From Verrucomicrobiaceae bacterium (GTDB lineage: Bacteria; Verrucomicrobiota; Verrucomicrobiia; Verrucomicrobiales; Verrucomicrobiaceae), in the NCBI GenBank assembly GCA_016795485.1, contig JAEUHM010000020.1:1-64000 (forward strand): 64,000 nucleotides of DNA, in the 5' to 3' direction. Every line of letters starts with the position of its first letter. Within the stretch, counting starts at the first letter, position 1. This document shows, piece by piece, positions 1 through 9,510 of the stretch. The translations under genes were made by a program, and so were the position numbers. Under the pieces are notes generated by a model. It did no database searches. It was given only the letters and a program-made list of their open reading frames with translations, and was not told where the DNA came from.

Positions 1-73
1 TGCAACTCCCCTGGCGTCCGAACACGACCAGCCAAATCCCGCTTCAACAAAACCAATTTCGTTCCCATAAAGT

Positions 74-95
74 GTGGGATCACTCGCAATCCCAC
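74..95 (-). terminator. Hairpin downstream of the YHYH gene, possible terminator
   Basis: A perfect 7-bp inverted repeat (GTGGGAT at 74-80, ATCCCAC at 89-95) has an 8-base loop and lies about 90 bases beyond the stop of the leftward YHYH gene. On the minus strand it is followed by a weak T-containing stretch (ACTTTATGG), so it is at best a weak intrinsic terminator. The remaining bases of 1-181 hold no gene I can support. Confidence 0.35.
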
Positions 96-181
96 GCTTC
101 ACACTCAAATCCCTTCCCATGGCTGGTCTGGTGACCTTTACGATGGATTCACCTCCAACACGTGCATTCCGCAATTGTCTG

Positions 182-1072
182 TTATGGGCGAAATAGCTCA
201 CCAAGGCTCGGTGGCCTTCCTTTACCCTTACCTTTACCTTTGCTTCTGCCAGGCGGTCCCACACCTGGAGGTGGCCCACGACGAGCAAAACTTGGGTCTG
301 GCGTGCCTTTGAACAGTCTTGGAATAAACGGAAAAGAGTCCGTGAGGTAATAGTGATAAATCCCATCGGGAAACTCGGGAGTAACCCCGAACCTTCCGTT
401 GCATTCATCCAAATCGCCCGTTCCGGCGACATACTCATAGTCCGCCACGAAGGTGCCATCGTACTTGCCGGGGGGAGAGTCTTTGGGCCGTTGGCCGGAT
501 TTGACTCGATAACTTGAGTCCAGTTTGACCAAGGGAGACTTTGCATCCTGGGGATCGGTCAGTCCCCACGGCCCGTAAATAGGAAAACCATCCGCAGCCC
601 AGCCGACAAGAACCAACTTGGGCTTTCCCTCCGTGAGCCTGATGATGAGGCCAGTGGGCAAACCGTGATAATGATACGCGCCAGTTGGTTGGACATGGGC
701 ATGATGCTTGTCGACTCCAAGGTCAATCCCGCCCGCCATCGGTTCATATTGCCACGTGCGATCGTCGTCATGCCACTCGGCTGCATTGGGATCGAACGGC
801 ACGCCATTTACCGCAATGCCGAACGATTGCATTTGAAGTTTTGTTGGCGCACCCGCCACTACTGGCTTGGCTGGAACAGTGTATCGGTAACTTTGCGGCG
901 AAATGCTATTGGGATTTCCACGGTTTGGAAACCTACCGGGCTCGTGGTCGGGCAAGCCATTGGCTTCAATAACTCGCTTCTCTCCCTCCACCGTGATCCT
1001 AACAGTTGAGTCTTGGGCAGACACTGCTTGACCTCCGAGGAGGATCACGAGGGATAGGAGAGAGGAGTTCAT
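182..1072 (-). CDS. YHYH-domain secreted protein
   Basis: The protein has 296 residues and a short signal peptide ending near SAQDS. The family-defining motif is visible as GAYHYHGLP in the middle, with a preceding KHHAHVQPTG and a later GIYHYYLTD, both typical of YHYH proteins. The family is widespread in marine and PVC bacteria and has no agreed biochemical function; the histidine-rich core suggests metal binding, which is inference. The last 35 residues are low-complexity Gly/Pro/Lys (RSKGKGKGKGRPP). It starts 19 bases after the stop of the peroxidase gene on the same strand, so the two are probably one transcription unit. The ATG at 1072 directly precedes the hydrophobic leader. Confidence 0.85.
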   Translation of the reverse strand: MNSSLLSLVILLGGQAVSAQDSTVRITVEGEKRVIEANGLPDHEPGRFPNRGNPNSISPQSYRYTVPAKPVVAGAPTKLQMQSFGIAVNGVPFDPNAAEWHDDDRTWQYEPMAGGIDLGVDKHHAHVQPTGAYHYHGLPTGLIIRLTEGKPKLVLVGWAADGFPIYGPWGLTDPQDAKSPLVKLDSSYRVKSGQRPKDSPPGKYDGTFVADYEYVAGTGDLDECNGRFGVTPEFPDGIYHYYLTDSFPFIPRLFKGTPDPSFARRGPPPGVGPPGRSKGKGKGKGRPPSLGELFRP

Positions 1073-1091
1073 GGTCGAACGCTAGTCGATA

Positions 1092-2951
1092 TTAGCGCTG
1101 TGGAGTAGTGGTTTGTGGAGGTTGACCTGGACGGCCAGGCTGATTCGGGCGTTGTGGGCCCGGAGTGCTCTTTCGAATGATCCATACATTTCTTGGAAGT
1201 TCTTCACCGATCCGGGTATTTCGGCGAATGATCCGCGAGAGACTTTGTTGGTGAATCATACCCACCAACTCACGGGGCAAATGATGCTGATACCAGAAGC
1301 GGTCTCCATCCCTCGTGCGGCGAAACTGATCCGAGATGATACGGTGCAAGGTTTCTCCCAGCATGGAACCGTGGCGGTCCTTTTCAGCCAATCCAACGAT
1401 CCATAAATCCATGTCGTCGGGAGTGCCGTAGGCGGCTTCTAGTTCTGCGATCACTGCTGGATTTGGGTTTACGTCACGGAAGCTTCGGACGGTTGGTAAT
1501 CCAAGTGTCTCGCGCATCTGATTAAAGGACGGCAGCCCGTGATCGCGTCCGCGCTGGATGTTTAAGGCGGCAAGATCAAGCCCGCCCGAGCCAGGAGCAC
1601 CGAAGAGAAAGTTTCGCAAATCATCCACGATCCACTGATCAAGTTCTTCACATGCCTGGCCTGCTAAGCCGCGCAAAATGCTGTCAATCCCACTTTCGGT
1701 AATGAGCGCCGGATTGAAGAAGGACTCCAGCATGGTCAAGTTGCCTTCTGGCGCTTCGAGGCCATCAGCCCCCAGTCGCAATACGGTAGACGACACTGTG
1801 CTGTGCCCAAAACGATACGCCGCTGTCGCAAACTCGTTTGAAACACGTGCATCCACATTTGGATTGTAGCCAACGTATGGAGGGATAGCCCCACGACCTA
1901 ACAACACCGGTAAATACTCGCGGTAAGTGATCGCTTGTAACTCCGCTATCACGATCTTCCTGGCAAAGTGGAAGATCTCGTCATCGTCAGCGTCTGGGTT
2001 TTGTGCCGCGTATGCATTTGCCCAATAGTTGTGCTCACGGACGAACAGTGTATGAAGCGCAAGCAGGGTTGGTTGCTCGTTAACCCTGACATCGCCAGCC
2101 ACAAAAAAGTTTGGCCCTGGCGGCACATTGTCCAATCCATCTGTATTGAACGGAAGCAGAGGGCCATGAGCGCTGTCAGTTGTCTTCATCCGTCCTGTTC
2201 CATCAAGGGCACGCAGGGCATTGGCGCGAGCTTCGGTTGATCCGTAGATCATTGAGCCATCGATATAGTGAGTGATTGCGTTCTTTTGCTGACGAACGCC
2301 TTCCACGACTTCGTAGCTAGAGCGATTGAGTCCTATCGTCGCTGTTCCGGTATCCGTTGGATCAAACTGTGGGTCGCCCGCAGGAACAGCTACCGGGAAA
2401 GCCTCGGCTGGCAATGCGGTTGGTGTTTCATCGAGATCATGATCGAGAAACTGCCCCCAAGCCCAGAGGTAGTCCGTGGCTCCACGGCGATTCGGGCGTG
2501 CATTCTCAGGCCGCGCGGCAAGCGCATTTGAGATCGCTCTTGCGCTCGGCCTCGTTTCACCTGCGGGAGCGTCTGTTCCATTGCTGTAAGCTGCAACTCC
2601 TTTTCGGCCAAAAACCTGTCCCTCCGCTCCTTGATCGGGTTTGGCGACGTTGTTCCCCGTTCCGTCGAAACTCGCTCGCTCGCTTGGGAGATCAAACTCA
2701 ACTGGATCTCCACCAACCAAAGGCTTCCCAACAGTAGGGTGTGGTTGCTGGGGCCTCGTCCCTCCTTGTGGTGGTTTTGGTTGCCCCTGCGGATTGTTAA
2801 CTGGTCCACCTGTCTGTCCTCCGGAAGGTTGAGGGCGGGGCATGATGGCTGGTGGAGTGGCAGAACCCTGGGGTCCGGCTGGCCGCTGCTGGGAGACCGC
2901 GGCTGTGGTGAGGGCCACGGTGAGAATCACGGTGTGGGCTGTAGTTTTCAT
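1092..2951 (-). CDS. Secreted animal-type haem peroxidase (peroxidasin/MPO-like)
   Basis: The start chosen at 2951 gives 619 residues beginning with a clean signal peptide (MKTTAHTVILTVALTTAAVS); the frame is open further upstream but without a leader. After a proline/glutamine-rich linker (about residues 22-80) comes an An_peroxidase domain. It shows the distal-haem motif FLDHDLDETP (His171), VREHNYWA, the proximal-haem motif YRFGHS (His383) and LNIQRGRDHGLPSFN, all hallmarks of the myeloperoxidase/peroxidasin superfamily. Such enzymes use H2O2 to oxidise halides or phenolic substrates. A second Pro/Gln-rich tail follows the domain. It is likely exported and co-transcribed with the downstream YHYH gene. 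The family call is firm; the substrate is unknown. Confidence 0.92.
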   Translation of the reverse strand: MKTTAHTVILTVALTTAAVSQQRPAGPQGSATPPAIMPRPQPSGGQTGGPVNNPQGQPKPPQGGTRPQQPHPTVGKPLVGGDPVEFDLPSERASFDGTGNNVAKPDQGAEGQVFGRKGVAAYSNGTDAPAGETRPSARAISNALAARPENARPNRRGATDYLWAWGQFLDHDLDETPTALPAEAFPVAVPAGDPQFDPTDTGTATIGLNRSSYEVVEGVRQQKNAITHYIDGSMIYGSTEARANALRALDGTGRMKTTDSAHGPLLPFNTDGLDNVPPGPNFFVAGDVRVNEQPTLLALHTLFVREHNYWANAYAAQNPDADDDEIFHFARKIVIAELQAITYREYLPVLLGRGAIPPYVGYNPNVDARVSNEFATAAYRFGHSTVSSTVLRLGADGLEAPEGNLTMLESFFNPALITESGIDSILRGLAGQACEELDQWIVDDLRNFLFGAPGSGGLDLAALNIQRGRDHGLPSFNQMRETLGLPTVRSFRDVNPNPAVIAELEAAYGTPDDMDLWIVGLAEKDRHGSMLGETLHRIISDQFRRTRDGDRFWYQHHLPRELVGMIHQQSLSRIIRRNTRIGEELPRNVWIIRKSTPGPQRPNQPGRPGQPPQTTTPQR

Positions 2952-3090
2952 GGGATTGGGATTTGGCGTTTTGGATTTCCTGTGAGGTGGGTGGAACCTC
3001 CCATCCAGATCACATCCCAATCAGACCAGCCGATTGTTAAGCTCTCGTGTGCGTCAGACCTGAGAGTTGTAAAGCTATGGTAAATCTTCC

Positions 3091-4542
3091 TCAGAGGAGG
3101 GGCGCAAACATCCGGGCAACGCCTCCCCTCAAGCGCTCTCCAAAACTCTGCCTTTCTAGCCACTCCTCGGTGATCTCCCTTGCTCCCTGCATTCGTTGGT
3201 CAAACTCTGCATTGAGCCTTGCCGCTAACTGGTCGTCAAAACATCCCAAATTGAACTCAAAGTTGAGTCGGAGACTCCGAGGATCAAGGTTCGTAGACCC
3301 AATCAGCGAGAACTTACCATCCACGGTCATCATTTTGGAGTGGTCGAAGGGCGGAGCAGCTTCATGAATGCGGCAGCCACGACGGAGCAGGGGAGCGTAG
3401 AGGGTGCGAGACGCCCATTGGACAAACGGAAGGTTGTTGGTGCCTGGGACGAGGATCCGGATCTTTACACCTCTTAAGGCACACGTGATCAACGACGAGT
3501 AAATTGGCTCAGGTGGCAGGAAGTAAGGTGTCATGATGCGCACCTCGCGCTTGGCCTCGTCCAGTGCGGTGGCAATCGCGAAAAGATTGGTGTGCATGTC
3601 GTCATCGGGTCCATCAGGAAGGCCAATCGCAGAGATATCACCAGGCGTTTCAAGGGATGGAAACCACTCATCGCCTTTCAACCACTCGCCCGTACAAAAC
3701 GCCCAGTCTTCGGCAAACATCCGCATCAACTGCACCACGACAGGTCCATCAATGCGGAAGTGCAAATCTCTCGCTGGATGGTCGGGAACTGATGCCAGTA
3801 CATGTCCTGCTCTCACATTAATCCCTCCAGTGAAGCCAACTTTTCCGTCAACAATTAGTAGCTTTCGGTGGTTGCGAAGATTCATCGTGAGAAGACGGCC
3901 GATGAACCTTGCAGGCATGAAGCTGCGGGCATTCACCCCTCGCTTTTGCAAAACCTTTGTCACCCTTGGAGACGCGTAACGGGTACCTGCCTCATCCACC
4001 ATCACACGCACAGACACACCTCGTGCCGCAGCTTCCGAAAGCGCGTCCATGAACTCCGCACCGGGTCCGTGGGGCTCAAAAATATAGCTACACATGGCAA
4101 CACTCACCTTTGCCTCGCGAATCGCAGTTAGCATTTGAGGGTAGGTCTCATCTCCGTCTCGGAGCACCTGGATGCTGTTGCCTCCTAGCAATGACATTCG
4201 GCTAACAGTCCTTAAACTGTGTACTAATCCCTCCATGCTCTGCACTTCGGACTCGTAATCTGGCAGCAAGTGGGGCATGAACGCATCACCTGTCACCACT
4301 TCATGAGTCAATACCTCCCGATACCGTTTTCCTGCTCGCCTGATGAGGTTGATCCCCAGAAACAAGTAGAGGAGTGCACCCAAGATAGGCACCAACGCGA
4401 TGATGGCTAACCAGTAGGCCGCTGCCTTCGGGTCGTTCTTCTTCAGAATCACGTGAAGTGATGCCCAAATGACCGCAATGACCTCCAGGACCAGCACGGC
4501 CCAGTGCCAGGCAGTTGGTAGAAGATCGTCCAGCAGTCTCAT
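3091..4542 (-). CDS. cls: Cardiolipin synthase (phospholipase D family)
   Basis: Start taken as the ATG at 4542 (483 residues); a TTG three codons upstream is also in frame. Two N-terminal membrane segments (about 15-33 and 44-66) match the PLDNc region of bacterial cardiolipin synthases. Two PLD phosphodiesterase motifs follow: [17 protein letters not shown] (catalytic His225 and Lys227) and [18 protein letters not shown], the latter followed by [13 protein letters not shown]. The enzyme condenses two phosphatidylglycerols, or a phosphatidyl donor and PG, to cardiolipin at the inner membrane. Length and architecture are normal for Cls. Its start faces the divergent sulfatase gene, leaving about 60 bases for two promoters. 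Confidence 0.93.
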   Translation of the reverse strand: MRLLDDLLPTAWHWAVLVLEVIAVIWASLHVILKKNDPKAAAYWLAIIALVPILGALLYLFLGINLIRRAGKRYREVLTHEVVTGDAFMPHLLPDYESEVQSMEGLVHSLRTVSRMSLLGGNSIQVLRDGDETYPQMLTAIREAKVSVAMCSYIFEPHGPGAEFMDALSEAAARGVSVRVMVDEAGTRYASPRVTKVLQKRGVNARSFMPARFIGRLLTMNLRNHRKLLIVDGKVGFTGGINVRAGHVLASVPDHPARDLHFRIDGPVVVQLMRMFAEDWAFCTGEWLKGDEWFPSLETPGDISAIGLPDGPDDDMHTNLFAIATALDEAKREVRIMTPYFLPPEPIYSSLITCALRGVKIRILVPGTNNLPFVQWASRTLYAPLLRRGCRIHEAAPPFDHSKMMTVDGKFSLIGSTNLDPRSLRLNFEFNLGCFDDQLAARLNAEFDQRMQGAREITEEWLERQSFGERLRGGVARMFAPLL

Positions 4543-4604
4543 TTGTGCCAATCTGGCATCGGGTTGAACACTTTGCCATCGAACAACGTTCCCACCGCCC
4601 TCCT

Positions 4605-5969
4605 ATGCAACGAATCGTCACTACGCTTCTCCTTCTCGCGTTCTCAGCCGCGCATTCAGCCCAACCCAACATCATCTTCATTCTCTGTGATGACCTTGCA
4701 CAGGGCGACCTGGGTTGTTACGGTCAAAAGACCATCCAGACACCTCATCTGGACCGCATGGCGCACGAAGGCACGCGTTTCACCCAAGCGTTTTGTGGCA
4801 CCAGCGTTTGTGCGCCATCCAGGGCATCACTCATGACCGGTCTACACTCGGGCCATTGTCCTATTCGTGCCAATCGCGAAATCCAGCCTGAAGGTCAAAA
4901 GCCTCTCCCCGAAGGCACAGTCACCGTTGCGAGCGTGCTGAAGAATGCCGGCTACGCCACAGCCTGTATCGGCAAGTGGGGTATGGGAATGTTCGACACC
5001 CCAGGAAGTCCGTTGAAGCGCGGGTTTGATCACTTCTTTGGTTACAATTGCCAGCGCCACGCCCACAGCTATTTCCCAACTTATCTCTATGACGATGACA
5101 GGCGAATCGAGCTCCCTGGTAACGATGGCAAGTCTATTGGCAAAACCTATGCACAAAATCTCATCTCAGATGAGGCCGTTCGTTGGGTTGCCCATCAGCA
5201 CGAGAAGCCATTTTTCCTTTTCTATGCCATGACGCTACCGCACGGACGCCACGAAATCGATGAACTCGGTATTTACGAAAACAAGGATGGCTGGTCGCCC
5301 ACTCAAAAAGCGTATGCTGCCCAGGTCACGCGCCTTGATGCTGATGTAGGTCGTCTTCTCGATCTGCTGAAGAAAAATGGGATATCCGACAACACTCTGG
5401 TCATCATTTCGGGAGATAATGGTTCCTCGTTTGATCCAAAATCTGAGGTCGGCAGCCTTTTCAATCAAGCGTCCAACGGCTTGCGCGGCTTCAAGCGAAG
5501 TCTTTATGAGGGCGCATTGCGTCAGGCGGCTATCGCTTGGTGGCCGGGAACAATCCCAGCGGGCCGAGTCGTGGACGATCCCTGGGCATTTTGGGACTTT
5601 TTGCCCACTGCGGCAGAGCTCGCAGGCACCAAGACCGCTGCAGAAGTGAAGCTAGACGGCCTCAGTTTGGTAGACATGCTCAAAGGTGGCAAAGCACCCG
5701 TGAGGCCCTATTTCTACTGGGAACTTCATGAGGGAGCGTCTCAACAGGCGGCGCGTTTCGGACAATGGAAGGCAATCCGAAACAGTCCCAGCGAGCCGAT
5801 TGAGCTTTACGATCTCTCACAAGATCAGGCCGAAACCAACAACTTGGCCAACACCAACCCTGACATCATTGCACGGGCAGAATCCATTTTCCGTGAGGCC
5901 AGAACAGAACATCCCGACTGGCCGCTGGTTTCGACGCGACAACTCAAAAAGAAGAAGTCCAAAAAGTAA
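4605..5969 (+). CDS. Secreted S1-family sulfatase (arylsulfatase A-like)
   Basis: Translation from the ATG at 4605 gives 454 residues with a signal peptide ending at AAHSAQ, so an earlier in-frame ATG at 4515 inside the divergent cls region is rejected. The core motif [13 protein letters not shown] holds the CxPSR signature; Cys69 is the residue expected to be converted to formylglycine. [10 protein letters not shown] gives the N-terminal metal-binding Asp pair and IISGDNGSS the C-terminal metal site. Such enzymes hydrolyse sulfate esters of polysaccharides or arylsulfates. A lysine-rich tail (KKKKSKK) ends the protein. No sulfatase-maturase gene is seen nearby. The exact substrate cannot be read from the sequence. 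Confidence 0.92.
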   Translation: MQRIVTTLLLLAFSAAHSAQPNIIFILCDDLAQGDLGCYGQKTIQTPHLDRMAHEGTRFTQAFCGTSVCAPSRASLMTGLHSGHCPIRANREIQPEGQKPLPEGTVTVASVLKNAGYATACIGKWGMGMFDTPGSPLKRGFDHFFGYNCQRHAHSYFPTYLYDDDRRIELPGNDGKSIGKTYAQNLISDEAVRWVAHQHEKPFFLFYAMTLPHGRHEIDELGIYENKDGWSPTQKAYAAQVTRLDADVGRLLDLLKKNGISDNTLVIISGDNGSSFDPKSEVGSLFNQASNGLRGFKRSLYEGALRQAAIAWWPGTIPAGRVVDDPWAFWDFLPTAAELAGTKTAAEVKLDGLSLVDMLKGGKAPVRPYFYWELHEGASQQAARFGQWKAIRNSPSEPIELYDLSQDQAETNNLANTNPDIIARAESIFREARTEHPDWPLVSTRQLKKKKSKK

Positions 5970-5978
5970 GCAAGCTCC

Positions 5979-6356
5979 TCACTTGGCTACTGGCTTGCCC
6001 GCCTTGATCCAGGCTTTGATGCCACCATCTAGGTGGTGCACTTTAGTGAAACCAAGTTTGTCAAAAATGTCTAACGCTGCAGTGCTTCTTCCTCCAGCCG
6101 CACAGTGAACCAGATAGGGCTTGGATTTGTCCAATTTTCCGACAAGTCCCTCAAAAGTATCCTCCTGAAAATCAATGTTCTTCGCGTTGGCGATGTGACC
6201 TTCCTCAAACTCATCGGACGTTCGGACGTCCAGCACGATCACTGATTTGTTGTCCTCGAGAAGCGTGGCTGCCTGATTGGCATCGACGTGGATAACGTCA
6301 CCTGCTGAGGCGGATGCAGTGATGACGGTGAAGAGGGCAAAGAGGAAGGTTTTCAT
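5979..6356 (-). CDS. Exported single-domain rhodanese-like protein
   Basis: Start at 6356 gives 125 residues with a signal peptide ending ASASAGD; the longer frame upstream lacks a leader and overlaps the divergent promoter. A single rhodanese domain fills the rest: VLDVRTSDEFEEGHI (CH2-A motif) and the active-site loop HCAAGGRST with Cys85 as the sulfur-carrying cysteine, then HLDGGIKAW. It would transfer sulfane sulfur in the periplasm. It is convergent with the sulfatase gene, with 9 bases between stops. A link to sulfur released by sulfatases is tempting, but sulfate is not a rhodanese substrate, so I infer no pathway. Confidence 0.9.
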   Translation of the reverse strand: MKTFLFALFTVITASASAGDVIHVDANQAATLLEDNKSVIVLDVRTSDEFEEGHIANAKNIDFQEDTFEGLVGKLDKSKPYLVHCAAGGRSTAALDIFDKLGFTKVHHLDGGIKAWIKAGKPVAK

Positions 6357-6457
6357 AGCAATTGAGGCACTCAAGTTACGAATCAACGCACTCACCGAGT
6401 TCTTCTTCTCGGCGCATTTTGTCAAAAACGACCGGACTTCAATCGTATCGACTTCTC

Positions 6458-8203
6458 ATGTTCAAGTTGATTGCCCTCGCAGGCATGGCGGCTTCCACCG
6501 TTCTGGCTGCTGATTCACCAGTTCTTCATCCGAAGGCCGAATCTCTACCCCATGTCCATCAAGGCCCATTCGTAACGACGGCTGATGGTTCTATTCTCTG
6601 CATCGACTCAAAGAGTGCTCATCGTAGTGCTGATGGGGGACTCACTTGGACGAGGACAGCCCTTTTTGATGAGCCAACGAAGTTTGCGGTTAGTAACGAG
6701 CGCGCTCTCCTTCGGACCAGAGAAGGAGTAGTGATCTCCGCATGGATGAATGGAGTCGAGCGTCGACAACCAAAGGGTTGGCGTTGGGGCGAGGCGAGCG
6801 TTTCTTGGAAGGAGTTTGTGCTTCCAACTTATACCTGTAGAAGCACGGATGAAGGTATCTCTTGGGAGAAGCCGGTGAAACTGAGCGACCCCTGGTGTGG
6901 CTGCGTGCACTCGCTTATTCAGATGAAAAGCGGGCGCATTGTTTTGGTAGGCCAAGAGATTGTTCCTCAGTGGCGCCACGCGACCGTGATGTGGGCATCA
7001 GATGATTTAGGAAAGACGTGGCAGAGGGGAGATGTGCTGGACTACGGGGTTGGTGCTCACGATCACGCCGGCAGCATTGAAGGTTCAGTTGTTGAGAGGA
7101 AGGATGGCAGCCTCTATCTGCTTCTACGCACGGAATCGGGGTATCTGTGGGAAGCCACTTCTGCTGACGGGCTCCGCTGGACGAACTTGAAGCAAACCGC
7201 TGTCAGATCAGTCACCTGCTGTCCACAACTAGCTCGATTGACCGATGGCCGGATCGCTTTGCTTTGGAATGCCCCTCCTCGCCATGAGCCAACGAGTGGG
7301 TCATGCCGTGCAGAGTTGTGTCTAGCGTTCTCAAGTGATGAGGCTTCTACTTGGAGTAAGCCGATGATTGTGGCGGCAAGTTTCAGCCCCGGTGGGCGAG
7401 TCTCATATCCTTACCTCTATGAGCAGCAACCAGGTGAGTTGTGGATTACCACGATGCAAGGCGGCTTGCGAATGAAGGTCCGTATTGCAGACCTCACTTC
7501 AGGAGAGATTCCAATTTTCGTGCCGCCACCAAAGAGCACCCCCAAACTTGGCCAAATCATCATGTTTGGTGATAGCACCACAGCGCCCAGAGGAAGTGTC
7601 AAAGTCTATTCCGAGCGTGTGAATACGATGCTTCAAAGCATCGGTTCAAGTCTCACGGTCTACAATGCCGGAGTTCCAGGCAACACAACCGCACATGCCT
7701 TGAAGCGTCTACAATCGGACGTTCTCAAACACCAGCCCCGGGTCGTGGTGATGCAGTTTGGCATCAACGACAGCGCCATAGATGTTTGGAAAAAACCTCC
7801 AGCTACGGGTCCTCGCGTTGGTAAAGACCTGTTTGTGACAAACTACCGCAACATGATTGAAGCATGCCGCCAATCAGGAGCCAAAGTTATCGTGATGACG
7901 ACCAACCCCTTACGTTGGAGTTCCAAGACTCGTGAACTCTACGGTCACACCCCCTATAATCCCGAAGCTGAAGATGGATTCGAGACTGCGACATTGGTTG
8001 CCTACAACGAAGCGATTCGAGAGTTGGCGAAGGAGTTGAGTCTGCCCCTAATTGATGTTCACGCGGCCTACTCTCGCTTTGCTAACAAGAATAAGATTCC
8101 TGTTTCTGATATGCTCCCCGATGGCATGCATCCAGGTGAGACAGGCCATCAACTCGTTGCCGAGCTTCTCCTCCCTGCAATCCGCAGCGCCCTCATGAAA
8201 TGA
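6458..8203 (+). CDS. Sialidase-like (BNR) domain fused to SGNH hydrolase
   Basis: The ATG at 6458 precedes a signal peptide (MFKLIALAGMAASTVLAADS), giving 581 residues. Residues about 30-350 form a six-bladed sialidase/BNR region with four Asp-box-like repeats (SADGGLTWTR, STDEGISWEK, ASDDLGKTWQ, SSDEASTWSK). Residues about 365-580 are an SGNH/GDSL hydrolase with block I FGDSTT (Ser373), block II NAGVPGN, block III FGINDS and block V DGMHPGE (Asp555/His558). Sialidase plus acetylesterase in one chain suits trimming of O-acetylated acidic sugars; the substrate is inferred. It overlaps the next gene by ATGA at 8200, indicating translational coupling, and heads a four-gene operon. Confidence 0.88.
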   Translation: MFKLIALAGMAASTVLAADSPVLHPKAESLPHVHQGPFVTTADGSILCIDSKSAHRSADGGLTWTRTALFDEPTKFAVSNERALLRTREGVVISAWMNGVERRQPKGWRWGEASVSWKEFVLPTYTCRSTDEGISWEKPVKLSDPWCGCVHSLIQMKSGRIVLVGQEIVPQWRHATVMWASDDLGKTWQRGDVLDYGVGAHDHAGSIEGSVVERKDGSLYLLLRTESGYLWEATSADGLRWTNLKQTAVRSVTCCPQLARLTDGRIALLWNAPPRHEPTSGSCRAELCLAFSSDEASTWSKPMIVAASFSPGGRVSYPYLYEQQPGELWITTMQGGLRMKVRIADLTSGEIPIFVPPPKSTPKLGQIIMFGDSTTAPRGSVKVYSERVNTMLQSIGSSLTVYNAGVPGNTTAHALKRLQSDVLKHQPRVVVMQFGINDSAIDVWKKPPATGPRVGKDLFVTNYRNMIEACRQSGAKVIVMTTNPLRWSSKTRELYGHTPYNPEAEDGFETATLVAYNEAIRELAKELSLPLIDVHAAYSRFANKNKIPVSDMLPDGMHPGETGHQLVAELLLPAIRSALMK

Positions 8204-9510
8204 AGCACTTCATTATCCATCTGTTTTTCTCATCGGTAGCCTTGGCGATCCAGATCGCACCGTTTCGTGCCGACGTGACTCCACCGTTAGGTTCACCGCT
8301 GTGTGGTGGTCTCGTTAAGCCAGCCTCAGGCGTTAGCGAGTCCTTGCTCGCTCTCGGTGTGGTGCTTCTCAGCGATGAAAAGCCGATTGTATTGTGTGCC
8401 ATTGATTTTTGTGAGATTAGAGGTCAGGACCATGCCCACTGGCGCGCTGTCTTGGCTGATGCTGCAAAGACCTCTCCTGAGCGTGTGGCGCTTCACTCTC
8501 TTCACCAGCACAATGCGCCCTTGGTCGACTCTGAAGTGCAAAAACTTCTCCCTGACTTGGGCATCCTTGATCTGGGGGCGACCAAAGTGGCGCTACAAAA
8601 GGTGGCGGACTCGATTCGTGTTTCACTCAACCATCCGCAGACAGTCACTCATGTCGCAGTCGGGCAGGCTCCAGTCGATCAAGTTGCTGGGAATCGACGG
8701 ATTCAGATGACTAACGGAAAAGTAGGAAAGATGCGTGGTAGTTCATCCAAAGACAAGGTTCTGCGGGAACTGCCGGAGGGGCTTATCGATCCGATGTTGA
8801 AAACGGTTAGCTTCTGGAACGGAACCTCGAAGCTTGCGGCCCTTCACTACTATGCCACGCATCCCATGAGTTACTACGGCGATGGTATCATCAGTCATGA
8901 CTTTGTTGGCATGGCGCGGGAAAAGCGCACAAAGGAGGACGGTGTACCTCATATCTATTTCACAGGCTGTGGAGGAAACATTGGTGCGGGTAAATACAAT
9001 GACGGCAGTCCGGAGATGCGCCCTATTTTGGTTACCCGTCTCCTTGAGGCGATGGTTGAGTCGGAGAAGAACGTTCAGAGGAAGTCATTGAGCTACATTT
9101 CTTGGAAACACAAACCGGTCGTATTGCTTCCTCATCCAGATTTTAGCGACTCGCGCATGACTGCTATCGTGAGTAATCTCACCATCTCTCCCACGCAGAG
9201 GATTGTCGCGGCACTCAGATTAGGATTTATCAGATACCGCCAACCGATTCTGTTTACGTCGCTGCATCTTGGCGATGATGTCACGCTTTTGCACCTTCCT
9301 GGCGAGAGTTTTGTCGAGTATCAGTTATTCGCTCAGGAGCGGACACAGGGAGGCTTCGTTTGTACTGCAAGTTATGGCGATGGAGTGACTGGCTACATTC
9401 CATTGGAGCACTCGTTTGCGGAAGGCGGATATGAAGCCACTCAGGCTTATGCAGCCCCCGAGTCCGAGCACATCATTAAACAATCAATCGTCGACCTACT
9501 CAAAAGGTGA
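8200..9510 (+). CDS. Neutral/alkaline ceramidase-like protein (N-terminal domain only)
   Basis: This 436-residue protein has a signal peptide (MKHFIIHLFFSSVALA) and resembles the N-terminal catalytic domain of neutral/alkaline non-lysosomal ceramidases: IQIAPFRADVTPPLGSP at the mature N-terminus, HSLHQHNAPL (metal-binding His cluster), a later YYATHPMSYYGDG and TGCGGNIGAGKYN. Full ceramidases are near 650-700 residues with a C-terminal Ig-like domain, absent here. PVC genomes hold many such short homologues beside sulfatases and PSD1 genes, so a role in hydrolysing an amide or ester linkage in polysaccharide breakdown is at least as likely as ceramide cleavage. It overlaps both neighbours by four bases. 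Confidence 0.82.
   Translation: MKHFIIHLFFSSVALAIQIAPFRADVTPPLGSPLCGGLVKPASGVSESLLALGVVLLSDEKPIVLCAIDFCEIRGQDHAHWRAVLADAAKTSPERVALHSLHQHNAPLVDSEVQKLLPDLGILDLGATKVALQKVADSIRVSLNHPQTVTHVAVGQAPVDQVAGNRRIQMTNGKVGKMRGSSSKDKVLRELPEGLIDPMLKTVSFWNGTSKLAALHYYATHPMSYYGDGIISHDFVGMAREKRTKEDGVPHIYFTGCGGNIGAGKYNDGSPEMRPILVTRLLEAMVESEKNVQRKSLSYISWKHKPVVLLPHPDFSDSRMTAIVSNLTISPTQRIVAALRLGFIRYRQPILFTSLHLGDDVTLLHLPGESFVEYQLFAQERTQGGFVCTASYGDGVTGYIPLEHSFAEGGYEATQAYAAPESEHIIKQSIVDLLKR

Noticed and set aside
1-181. Open frames on both strands at the left edge
   Set aside because: Neither shows a leader, family motif or convincing start; a frame on the plus strand runs into the YHYH gene and is taken as a shadow.
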